Assembly: GCA_015501055.1 (NCBI GenBank)
Contig: JADNYV010000149.1
Span: 1 to 64,000, forward strand
Source: Mucidula mucida
Lineage: Eukaryota; Basidiomycota; Agaricomycetes; Agaricales; Physalacriaceae
Direction: 5' to 3'
DNA length: 64,000 bases
Part shown: piece after piece, positions 22,740-32,700 of the stretch
Position numbering within the stretch: position 1 is the stretch's first letter
Layout: each line of letters starts with the position of its first letter
The notes under the pieces: generated by a model
Seen by the model: the letters and a program-made list of their open reading frames with translations, nothing else
The model's database searches: none
Told to the model about the DNA's origin: nothing
Program-made: the position numbers and the translations under genes

Positions 22740-25700
22740 TTAAGGCGCAAGTTCCATTCTGCGCCAGATTTGCTCCATGAGGGCCGCAGAGGGTAGCGTG
22801 ACGTCAAGAGGTTCGGTGTCAGGCGGTGGCATGGGTCGGAATAGATGTGATGGAAATTGCGACATGGGAACTTCAATGCGAGCAAGCGCAGGTGGCTTTG
22901 GCTTGTTTGGGTACTGCTGGTGGAAATCGCGAATAGCTTCGTCGGCATTCTTGAGATTGCATGCCGGTTCCCATGTCTGTTCGTGTGTGCCATAACCCTT
23001 CCAGTGAACCTTGTATTGAAAACCCCCGCGGTACTTCCGGGAATTAACCACTTTCTCAACCTCCCATTCCGGTTCGGCTCCTTCCAGCACAGGTGGTGGA
23101 CGCGTGTCTCGGGGTTGCGTCGGAAATTGCGGCTCGTGGTAAGGCGTCAGCAGGGCCTCATTGAACACGGGATGGATGCTTTTCCACGTGTGAGGAATCT
23201 GGAGCTTATAAGAGCTCGTCCCGACTTTCTTGATCACTTTGAACGGCCCGAAGCGTTTGTCATCGAGCTTCTTCATTGGTCGGTCTGTGCTGAGATTCGT
23301 CCCTTCCAGCCATACTTTGTCGCCCTCCTTGTACTCTACTGCGTCTGTCCGCTTCCTGTCATAAAACCGTTTCATGTCTTCTTTTGCCATCTTCAATGCC
23401 GACCCTACTTCGTCCCATGTTTTCCTCATGCCGTTGGCAAACTCCTGCGCAGTCTCGTTTCTCGATGCCGTTTTCGGAGCGGTGCCTTTGTAGGGGTGTC
23501 TGCCCATGTCTGCGAAGAACGGAGTAACCTTGGTTGCTGAGTGTACCCGATCGTTGTAAACGAATTCGGCAGAGGGTAACCATTCATGCCAGTCGTTCTG
23601 ATGGTAATTGACGAATAACCGTAAGAAATGTTCTATCTCTTGGTTCAACCGTTCTGTTTGCCCATTTGCCTGTGGATGGTACGCCGTCGTGAAATTCCCT
23701 TCAATGCCCAACAGCCGGTATAACTCCTTCATGAAACGCGAGTGGTATTGCGGACCTTGATCGTGTATCATTTGTCGCGGCAATCCATGTATGGGGAAGA
23801 TTCGATCGCGGTAAATACGAGCCATGCCTTCTGACGTCAGGGTGGTGTGTGTTGGTATAATGCGTAGCCGCTTTGTGAAATGATCCACGAACGTGCTGAT
23901 CGCATTGTATCCTCCCGACTCCGGCAACTCGCCAATCATGTCCGTCCCAACTTTCTCCCATGGTTCGCTTGGTACGTCTATAGGATGGAGGGGTGCAGCC
24001 GGTTTTGTGCGATGTGACTTTGTAACTTGGCATTTTTGACACCCTTCCACGTATTCGCGGACGTCTCGGCTAATTCCTGGCCACCAATAGGTGCGTGTGA
24101 TCAACTCGAGAGTCTTGTACCGTCCCGGATGCCCTGCAAGCTGTGCATCATGATGCATTCCAATAACTTTTCCCCGCAATTCCTTGTCCTTCGGTATGTA
24201 AATACGATCTTTCCATATAATAAGTCCATTTTCCTTCTCTTCCCATCCTTTTTCTTTGTTTTCTAATGCTTTTTGTACGTATCTGTCCTTGTTTCCTTTT
24301 CTTTGTTTGATTTTGTTAAGTAATTCGTCCTCCGGTGTAGCTACTGTATGTAAAGAAAATTGAATTTGTGATATAAAAAACTCCGGTTTTAGCAAAACAA
24401 TGTTTTCGTTATCTTTTTCCCCCTTCTCAAGGCCTGTCATCCTTGACAAGGCATCAGCTTTCCCCATCGTCTTGCCCGGCTTGTGAATCATCTGTATGTC
24501 ATACTCTGCCAACTCCGTAACCCATCGCGCCTGCCTCCGGTTCAACTTCTGCGGTTTCCTGAAGTACTGAAGGTTTTGGTGATCGGTGAAAACCTCCACT
24601 GTCTCCTTAGCGCCTAGGAGATATTGCCTCCAGTCGTCGATCGAGTCCATAATAGCCATCATCTCTTTGTCGTAGATCTCATAATTGCGCTCCACTTCGT
24701 TCAGCGCGCGAGATCGGAAAGCCACTGGTCTCCATTTGCCTTCGACGAACTGGGATAGAACAGCCCCGTTGGCATAGTTCGAGGAATCTGCCTCGACTCG
24801 AAACTTGCCGTTGTCGCGTGGTACGATCAGAACGGGTTCTTCCGTCATCCTCCGTTTCAACTCCTCAAACGCCTCATGCTGCTCCTCTCCCCAAACCCAT
24901 TCGCCCTTCCCGGTTAACGATGTCAACGGCTTCGCTACTCCCGCAAATCCCCGAATGAAACGTCGGTAGAAGTTGCAGAAGCCCAGGAATGACTGCACTT
25001 CCTTCTTCTTCGTCGGCTCCTTCCATTCCTTCACTACGGCCACTTTTGCCGGATCCATCTTCACTTCTCCTCCTCCAACAATAACTCCTAAGTAATCTAC
25101 AGTCTGTGCCTCAAAACTACATTTCTCGGGTTTTAAATACAGCTTATTTACTCGTAATATCTCCAATACCTTTCGTACAATCTGTCTATGCTCCTCGAGA
25201 GTGTTTGTAAAGATAAGTATATCATCTAGGTAAACTATAACATGTCCGCCGTCAATCAACTCCTTCAAGATGTGATTCATGAACGATTGGAACGTTGCCG
25301 GCGAGTTCGTGAGTCCGAAGAACATTACTAATGGCTCGAACAGCCCTCGGTTTGTTCTAAACGCCGCTTTCCACTCATCACCGTCTTTGATCCGGATGTT
25401 GTTGTAACCCCATCGGACATCCATTTTGTGAAACACTTCGCTCCCTTCAGCTTGTCGATAAGTTCTTGGATCAACGGCAAGGGATATCGGTTTTTGATCG
25501 TCATGTCATTCAATTTCCGATAATCCTGCACGGGCCGAAGACTTCCGTCCTTCTTTTTGACAAAGAAGAATGGTGACGCCATGGGTGAGATTGATGGCCG
25601 TATGCGTCCCGTGCGTATGTTTTCCTCCAAGAACTCGTCTAATGCCTTCTGCTCGGATGACTAAGGGGATAGACCTTGCATCGACCGGTTTGGAACCAGG

Positions 25701-26683
25701 CGTGAGTTCTATCGCGTGGTCCCAGGGTCTTCGCTCCGGTAACTTATCAAAGTCCGCCTTGCTGAATACATCGGAAAATTCCTCGATGTAAGGTGCAGCA
25801 GCAGATGAAGGCTGTTGTGATCTCAGCTTTTCACCGCTTTTACGATAGTTGTCCCAGTCCATCCAGAACAAGCGCTCTCCCTCTTCCAACTTCTCTTCTA
25901 CATCTTCTCCTTCGTCTTCTGGCGAGTCGTACTCGGGTAGATAACCGCAGCGGTCTGGGCATCGATCAAAAGTCAATGTGGATTCCGTCCAGTTGATCGT
26001 GGGGTTGTGATATCGTAGCCAATCTAGCCCCAAAAAGATACTTGTTTTGCCGAGATTGGTGACGGCCAACTCAATCTTTTCGGCGTGATCTCCGATCTTC
26101 ATCCGGACCTCCACAAACCCTTCAATTGCTCCTCCCTCGTTTAGGGTTCCATCCGCATTGTAGACAGGGAGCTTGACCGGTAACTCCTTGATTGGGAGTC
26201 CGTTCTTCTCGATGAATTCTTTATTGACGCAAGAACCCGTTGCTCCGCTGTCAAGAAGGGCACTCGTTTCCCATTCAGAGCCTGTGTGCACGCTCTCTAT
26301 GGTTACTCGGAGTTTCATGTCTTGCCCTTTTGTTCCCCGGATGTACTTCCTCGACTTTTTTAACTCCGTCACGACTTCCACCGCAGCTTCCTTCGTCAAC
26401 GCTCTGATCGCCATCACTTTTTCCTCTGTCGCTTCTCTTTCTCTCCGCTCCGGCATCCATGCTCTCAAAATTCCCACTGCTCTCGGCACTTCATCCTCTC
26501 TTAGCCGTTGTGCAATCCACTCGGGCGTGTTTGGCTCAAATCTTTCTTTCGCAGGTTTTGTTGGTGAAGTCGTCAATGATATTTTAGGTGTATCAGTACC
26601 AGTACTATAAATAGATTCTGCATCTGACGACTTTTTCCTTGATGACTGCTCCGGCAGGACTGCGTCTACTGCGGGAGCTTCGC
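22740..26683 (-). pseudogene. pol: Chromovirus pol of copy 2 (protease-RT-RNase H-integrase-chromodomain), frameshifted
   Basis: The pol frame opens inside the end of gag and reads CEAPAVDAVLPEQSS with no stop into the protease (ALLDSGATGSCVN), RT ([22 protein letters not shown] in HVIVYLDDILIF), RNase H (FRVEADSSNYANGAVL), HHCC zinc site, DDE integrase (GTDMIGELPES, IHDQGPQYHSRF, HPQANGQTERLNQE) and chromodomain (YKVHWKGYGTHEQTWEP). Compared with copy 1, single bases are missing at two sites about 25650-25680 (GATGCAAGG for GACTGCAAGG; AGTCATCC for AGTCCATCC). A third is missing at about 25430-25440 (AAGTGTTTC for AAGGTTTTC). From 25436 to 22740 an 898-aa frame is open. All catalytic signatures are intact, so the breaks are recent. 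Confidence 0.93.
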
Positions 26684-26690
26684 AAAACCC
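26648..26690 (-). promoter_or_regulatory. -1 programmed ribosomal frameshift signal between gag and pol
   Basis: On the minus strand the heptamer G-GGT-TTT (26690-26684) stands in the gag frame as TTG GGT TTT GCG, 16 nt before the gag stop TAG (26668-26666). A 5-nt spacer GCGAA follows. A stem-loop then follows at 26678-26648: GCTCC pairs with GGAGC, GCAG with CTGC, GAC with GTC, around a GCA loop, with one C-C mismatch and a TA bulge. Slipping back one base enters the pol frame, open without stop into protease. Heptamer, spacer and structure match the established X-XXY-YYZ rule. Confidence 0.8.
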
Positions 26691-27593
26691 AACTCTTCGG
26701 CCAGCTTCTTCTTCTCCTCGTCATTCATCTCGGTCCATAAACCCCGAATCGTCTGGGGTCGACCCTTCTTCGGACAGAACCTGCTGACGTGGCCGTGTTC
26801 GCCACAGCTGAAGCAAAGTCCTCTTCGACGTGCATTGTCAATGTCCATCGGCCTGCCGGCTCCTCCATAGGTAACGCCGGTGGCATCTCGTCGTGTGGTC
26901 GGCATCGGGGTGGGTTCGTAGGATTGGCTCTCGATGTAGCCGCCTGCGGAGCTAGGGGCCGGGCCTGCATGCCGGACCTCTTGCTCGCCGCCCGCCTTCT
27001 CCATAGCTGATCGATCTGAATGATCTGTGCCTTCCAATCCTTGTACTTCTTTGGCAACCCATCTCGGCTGCCATAGATCTGGTCGATGATCTTTCGTTGA
27101 CATTGGTCTCGAGAAGTCGTACGACAAATGCGTCATCCTTCGAGTATTCCGCCTGAGTAAGCAGGACCTCGAACTTCTGAAAGAAATCTTGAGCGGTGTC
27201 TTGCCCCTGGCGCAACCGTTCGATCTGATCTTGCGCATCTCGCGCGAGGTTGGAGTCCACAAATCGCTCCTTCAAGTTCTCCTTGAACTCAGTCCAAGAG
27301 ACTGTCCATTCCTCTTCCTCCTCGTCGAAATTCTGGTCCGAGTAGTTCTGGACCCATGCATCAACATGATCTCCTCGGATGTAGGAGAGAACAACATCGA
27401 TCCTTTCGGAGTCCGATGTGAGGTTGTTCTTCTTGTCACGGATGTATGTAAACATCGATCGCCACCAGCTCTTGTACTTGGACTTGTCCCCGTCATAGTC
27501 ATAAGGCTTGTTGACCAGGGATCGGCCTTTGGTTTCGTCATTGGCGTGATGAGCGGGTGTGTGATGAGCGGCTTCTGGTGCCTCGTTGGACAT
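26666..27593 (-). pseudogene. gag: Chromovirus gag of copy 2, two frameshifts
   Basis: From ATG at 27593: MSNEAPEAAHHTPAHHANDE, then a retrotransposon Gag capsid core (YDYDGDKSKYKSWWRSMFTY, VQNYSDQNFDEEEEEW, ERLRQGQDTAQDFFQKFEVL). One base is missing near 27105 (GAAAG where GAAAAG restores NVNE-K-IIDQIYGS). A second is missing between 26980 and 27020, after DWKAQIIQIDQLWRR. The third frame carries the nucleocapsid zinc knuckle CFSCGEHGHVSRFC (CX2CX4HX4C) and ends ELGFAKLPQ at TAG 26666-26668. Reading-frame arithmetic shows both lesions are one-base deletions. The product would form the particle that packages element RNA. Confidence 0.9.
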
Positions 27594-28176
27594 GATGGAT
27601 CGGGGTGATGGAATTGGAGAGTGAAAGGGTGAAAGTGGGGATATGGGTGATGCGGATTTGGATGAAACGGGTGAGGGAATAGAGGTTTGGATGAATAGGG
27701 AGGGATCGCCTAGATCTGAAATAGAATCCAGGACTTGGTAGGGTGGGGAATGATGATGTGTATCGTAAGGTAAGTAAAGTAGGTAGGTATCGTAACTGTC
27801 TACGCTATTTTACCGACTACTGACTACGTATCTACGGAGCCCAAGAGCTCGTCACAAGTTCGCAATTGCCCAGCCGACGTCCCTCTGGTGTGAGGTAAGC
27901 CGAAGTTTTCCTGGGAACGGGGGTTGACCCGTAAACAGCGCCCACTGAAGTGCAACTGCCAAAAGTTCGTTCTCATGAGAGCGGCTACTTCCAGCACCCG
28001 AGGCAGTTATCTCTAACTGTTAGCCGGCGCTACTGGGACCAATACACACGTATGCGGACGTGCGCTGGGATTAGGAATCCGTCGATCTGTAAACAGGAAA
28101 GGGTATGGGGAATGTGTGATGATCAAACAGCGAAGTGCTGATCGACGATCAGGGATGTGTGGTAGGTGGTAGAAAG
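27594..28176 (-). other. 5' untranslated leader of chromovirus copy 2
   Basis: About 580 bp between primer-binding site and gag ATG, with no long frame. The part next to gag is repetitive and purine-rich on the plus strand (GTGGGGATATGGGTGATG). It probably holds the packaging signal. Nothing more specific was seen. Confidence 0.5.
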
Positions 28177-28188
28177 TAGTTCCGATCT
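28177..28188 (-). other. Self-complementary primer-binding site of copy 2
   Basis: Minus-strand AGATCGGAACTA starts 2 nt after the 5' LTR end. Its exact 12-nt complement TAGTTCCGATCT lies inside the same LTR (28296-28307), about 32 bp downstream of a TATA box, where the transcript should start. This matches Tf1-type self-priming, where the RNA 5' end folds back onto the PBS. I did not do an exhaustive comparison with tRNA 3' ends. Confidence 0.75.
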
Positions 28189-28190
28189 TC

Positions 28191-28719
28191 TGTTAGCGAC
28201 TGACTAAGCCACGAGACTCAACCAGGTACCACAGCAAGAACTGAAAGAGAAAACGTTCGCGTTCGTAAGACTAGGCTAGGCCAGGTGTATAAACGAGATC
28301 GGAACTAAAGTACAATGATACTACACTACTGCTTATATACTAGTAAGCCTGTGTTTGGGACTCCTTGTCCATACGTGTTTCCGCTAGGGATAACTCCACG
28401 CCCTTGACCCAGTGTTGTATGCTACTAGTCCGTGAAACCATTAAATACGAGTGGTAACTGCATGTAAGTAATAATACTGAAACGACCATGTGTGCTACGA
28501 GTGTCGGTGGTGTGTATACAATGGGGAATCCATGAGGTATCGGCATGTATGATGTCATCCATGTGTTAGGCGTGTGTCCGACATGAGTACGGCTTCGGTA
28601 ATGAACAGGAGTATGATCGGTGACGAAACAGATGATGAAACAGTCCGTTGGTTGATAAGACAAGGCCCCGATAAGATATGATAAGATGTGAAAGTGTGAA
28701 AATATGGTCATTCATAACA
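28191..28719 (-). repeat. 5' LTR of chromovirus copy 2 with promoter
   Basis: 529 bp, identical to 22200-22728. On the minus strand TATATAAG (28339-28332) lies about 32 bp before TAGTTCCGATCT (28307-28296), giving a core promoter and the likely transcription start. Confidence 0.95.
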
Positions 28720-28724
28720 GTTGG
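28720..28724. repeat. Target-site duplication GTTGG (right)
   Basis: Direct copy of 22195-22199, immediately outside the LTR. Confidence 0.95.
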
Positions 28725-29046
28725 AGTGATGCGCGCGCACCTCATGTTTGCCTCATGTCCTTGAGTCTGAGGGGATAAGGGATCTCGGCCTTAGTTGACG
28801 GACATCTCCTCTAGTGACCTGAGCTTCCTCGTGAGCGGCGGTGAGCGGGTGAACATAAAAACTAATCATGATAAAATGAAGTAGGAAAAGCTCCGCCTCG
28901 TGTTGAGAACGCTTAGCATCCCCAAAAGGGAGCACAAAGTAAGGCAAAGCAAAAGGAAGGTGAGAGCCAATAGGTCAGTTGAGTCCGGACTCCGAGAGCC
29001 GCAGACGTCGCACGACTCGCATAAAAAATGCCGCTCTCCGGATGTA
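28725..29046. other. Flank of copy 2 and upstream region of the eight-exon gene
   Basis: No gene was seen. A plus-strand frame from 28900 runs into the gene's first exon, so an upstream in-frame start is possible but less likely than the ATG at 29047. Confidence 0.3.
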
Positions 29047-31008
29047 ATGTCAAACCACCCTACTATGAGCCAGCCAGGATCTAACCCTCCAAGCCGCGGT
29101 GGACTGTACGGCAATGAAGCTAGACGCCCAGCATCCCAAGGTCAAGGGGAGCAGCAGCAGCGACGCCACACAAGTAGTGCAGGAATGGGATTTATTGCGG
29201 GTCCAAGCAACGATATCGATGAAGAAGACATGGACGTTAGTACATATTTCCTAGAATTTTGAACGCTGAACTGACCAATAATAGATTAACGAAAATGAAG
29301 ATACTGGCGAAGTTGTCGGCGGGACAGCTCCACAGGTATGCTGTCTTACTATCAACGTTCGATTCTGAAGCTAATAATGTATCCAGGCAAATGCGTCAGA
29401 AAATCCTTGGGTACGTTTGATCAGCTGCAGAATAGCAAGGTGCATTGACACATTATACAGACTTTTACTGTTGCCCGGCGGGTCGTGAGCTCCTACTTTT
29501 TTAGAGACGCCAACGCAAGTGGCCCACGAAGCACGCCATTGAATGTACGTATGTTCACAAGATTTAATCCTATATGATCTGACAAGAGCATAAATGAAGG
29601 AGCAGGATACGAGTCATAGGCAAGGTGGGCAAGGCGCACAAGACATGCCAGGAACCGGAGGCACGGTAAGCGCCAATCTTATTCTGAAATGTCAGTACTC
29701 ATAGGTTGGAAACCAGAGCGCACCTCATTTTGGTGAACAACAAGAGCGTAATCAACAGCAGACTGGACCGCAGCCACATCCACCGGTACGAAAGAGTCGT
29801 CGAGTTGAAGGTTGGATTTGTGCTAATCAAGGACTAATAGCCGCCGGATCATTGGGCGTGGCTAATGATGGGTACCATACACAATATCTTGGCCCTCGCG
29901 ACCACCACCCGCGATCAGGTAGCGCACCTGGAAGCTACGCTGAATACTCCTGGCACTGGTGGACGCACTCCGACCCAACCTCCTGGCCCTAGACTGGCTC
30001 AACCTCCGAGCCCAAGGGGTCCAATTCACAACAGGGAGCAGGTGGTCCTCCGAACATCCCTCATTTCTCGGTGGCTCGGCGGTCGTGTGGAAAATGCCCC
30101 GCCCCAACCCGATGCATCCATGTTGGCGGCTTTTGAGCAGCAACGACGCGTACACCCTCGTGGAGCACTTCCAGCGGTTAATGTTCCAGGGAACGCCATT
30201 CTCTTCTCCTCGAGCAACAAGTTCTGGAACCGAGCTATGGCAAAATACTTCATCGAAAACATTCTCACCCAGGCCTTGAATGCGGAGGTACCCAAGCCAG
30301 GCGGACCCCGCGATTTCCGAGCGTCTAACCAACGCCAGTATTTCAAGAAGTTGGTCAAGCGCGTCTGCGACTGCGTCCATTACATTTTCCAGGTAAAGGC
30401 GGAGGCGCTGATTGCGGGTCGAGCGGCTGAAAGGAATGAGTCCAGCCGAAAGGAAATGAGTCGAAGTCGGGTGAGCCTTTCATTTTTGCCCTTGGAACTT
30501 CGCCTACTAACGGTTTACCTAGCTTCTCAATCTGCGCGTGGCTAAGGCGCAGAATACACCTTGGCTTCTACACACCGTGCCGGCGTTGCAGATGCTGAAT
30601 GATGACGGCATGTCTAGCGAAGAGGAGGACCTCGCTGAGCCGACCCGACGCAATATCCATGCGCATCCGTGGCGCTCTGAAGCGGTTACAACGCTGATCC
30701 GCGCTATTGACGACGCTAGGCGAGACGATAGGATCTTCAGTGGAAATCGTAAACGAAGGCCAAACGCCAGATTGTGGACCCCCGAGCGATCCCAATCCCT
30801 CAGGGCTATTGCGATACCCTTTCACGCAACCCCCTTACTTCCTGAAAATTTCTATAACTGGGAGGTGCTCAGGCGGAGACAGGACTTCATCAGCCGGAAC
30901 TTGGATCCCAGGGATGTTTATCACCCAACGCAGGCCCGTCCGGACCTGTTAACTTTCGTACGCCCTACCTTGACAACGGGGCAGGAAGCACCCCCTACGG
31001 CACAGTAG
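29047..31008 (+). CDS. Intact eight-exon gene, 534-aa protein of unknown function
   Basis: Exons 29047-29235, 29285-29335, 29387-29410, 29461-29544, 29606-29665, 29705-29785, 29841-30470 and 30523-31008 have lengths all divisible by three. The introns are 39-61 bp with GT..AG, so every junction is phase 0. The N-terminal 160 residues are low-complexity, polar and Gln/Gly/Pro-rich, spread over micro-exons (one encodes only eight residues). The C-terminal region is ordered: PPDHWAWLMMGTIHNILALA, FWNRAMAKYFIENILTQAL, RQYFKKLVKRVCDCVHYIF, NDDGMSSEEEDLAEP, HPWRSEAVTTLIRAID, RLWTPERSQSLRAIAIPF and LPENFYNWEVL. I recall DGMSSDE...WRS...VT...ID patterns in repeated, unnamed proteins of Agaricomycetes, often near transposons. 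No catalytic motif is visible. Confidence 0.8.
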
Positions 31009-32700
31009 GAAGGATAGGGTACACTTTCTATACCTCCTTATAAAGAATTATCTCGGGAATGTAATGTACTAATATGCGAATGTCTGAGGTGTCTTCATGA
31101 GTATCATTGTCTGGATGTGATTAGAGTGTCACCTATCCTTGAGGATATCGTCGACCACGCTGGCAGTCTTGCTCTGCGCGTGCAGCTATTCTTGTCCACA
31201 ATCATGATTGTCCATGCTTGCCAGCGTTGTCGTCGTCTGTTATAGGGGCAGCAGGCAACAAGCGCCGCACTTTCGAACGTCACCCCAACCATACTGTCCC
31301 TCCCCATCATGATGCCATCATACTGCTAAACGCGGAATACATCCCTCCACCTCTGTACGCAGACGGTCTCCAGCGCTCCTTTGATCAAGGCTACACCACT
31401 GTGTTCCAAGCCTCAATCACACCCCGACGGCGACCGTTCGTGCCCACGCACAGACTGCATACGCCCACGAGACGGCGGATCCCAGAATTGCAGTCGGCGG
31501 ATTTGACGTGTCTTGTCGCGCTCAGCGGCGCCCAAGTTGCCGTCTTAAAGTTCGCGTCGTTCTCCAGGGGTCTTGAGGTTCGTAAATTTTCCCATTTTCA
31601 CTCCACTCCATGTTGACGAATTCATCTTTAGCTGTGGGGGCCTCACGACATGTCCAGCTTCGAGATGTAATAATAGAAATCACTAGTTGAACTCCGTTTC
31701 CTTCTGTTCTAACGCTAACGCTTCCACATCAGTTCAAGGAACATCTATTAGTGAAAAGGTAAATCTCACCTCCATTCCGAATCCGCGTTACCTCAATCGT
31801 TGCAGAACCGTTATTGGATGGCCCTGCTGGAGAAACGGGGGTCGTGACCCGCGCTGAACACACAAAGCAACACGACTACATCCGGACTCGATGAGGAGCC
31901 TAGATCTGGACAAATCGAATTATCAATTCCGCGGGCTCAACGAATGGAGGAGGTATGTCACCTTTTGGTTCAACTTTGAAAGTTGAACATCTACGTTAGG
32001 GAACGACAACAGCGCGAGGCGAGTACAAGTACTCCCGATTGTCTCGTCTTCATCACTCGTGGGAATCCCGCTTCATGCCAACTTGGACTCACACAGGATG
32101 ACAAAGTTTCCCCCCCCCCCGGCAAGTGCAGCGACAAAACGAATAACTGAGAAAAAGGTTGAACTTGTCATTAATCACCCCATCCAGCGCTAATCGATCC
32201 GTAGCAACGAGCATGACTTCCAAGAAACGACGCCACACACAAAAAATTGGAACCGCACGTCCGCGAGTTCGCCCCATTTGGACCGTGATTCCGATCTGGA
32301 TCTGAGGGGATCCGTTACAAAGTCCGCGGTCTCGGCTAAGAGAATAGTACGTCACCTTTTAAACCATCTTCGAAAGTTGAACATACCAACTAGGAAATAA
32401 TCAACAATAGCCCCAAGAGCTGCAAGCACAGAGGGATACGACTTACCTGGACCTCTCTTCAACGTCGCTCTCCGCATTTCTCACAACAAACCCAGTGTAC
32501 AGTCCGACATCAACACCACACCACCTCTGAACCACCGAGTCCACCCTCGCTTTCATGCCGTCAGGAGCGGCGCGAATAGACGTCTCAGATGGTAGGCTAT
32601 TCGTCCATCGAGTGACGATGTTACTGACGCCGTCCTAGGCCCGACGACGAGTCGAACTAGTTAGCGACAACGCCACACTCTGAATCCATCCAGCAAGTTT
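31009..32700. other. Mostly non-coding stretch with an unsupported ORF
   Basis: A 132-codon plus frame (31218-31616) has no recognisable domain or splice context. From about 31700, sequence related to repeat R begins, including an intron-like GTATGT..TTAG at 31953-31997 with a palindrome (31968-31988). A run of ten C lies at about 32107-32116. Confidence 0.35.
31968..31988. repeat. Palindrome in a repeat R-like intron
   Basis: GTTCAACTTT and AAAGTTGAAC flank a single G. It lies inside GTATGT..TTAG. It is related to the palindromes at 13560 and 32797 but not identical. Confidence 0.8.

Larger units (their letters stand above)
22200..28719 (-). mobile_element. Full-length Ty3/gypsy chromovirus copy 2 (6.5 kb, minus strand)
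   Basis: Two LTRs of 529 bp, identical in my base-by-base reading, bound an internal region with primer-binding site, gag, pol and polypurine tract. GTTGG is duplicated at both ends. Identical LTRs imply recent insertion, since they are made identical at integration. The chromodomain and self-priming layout place it with the Tf1/sushi-type fungal chromoviruses. Five one-base deletions break gag and pol, so this copy cannot encode a complete Gag-Pol. Confidence 0.96.

Noticed and set aside
22857..23540. 227-codon plus-strand ORF
   Set aside because: It is antisense to the intact integrase-chromodomain frame of chromovirus copy 2; the same shadow appears opposite copy 1 (4030-4695).
32107..32116. 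Run of ten C as a functional G-quadruplex or regulatory site
   Set aside because: A single homopolymer run without further G/C tracts nearby; could be a sequencing artefact.
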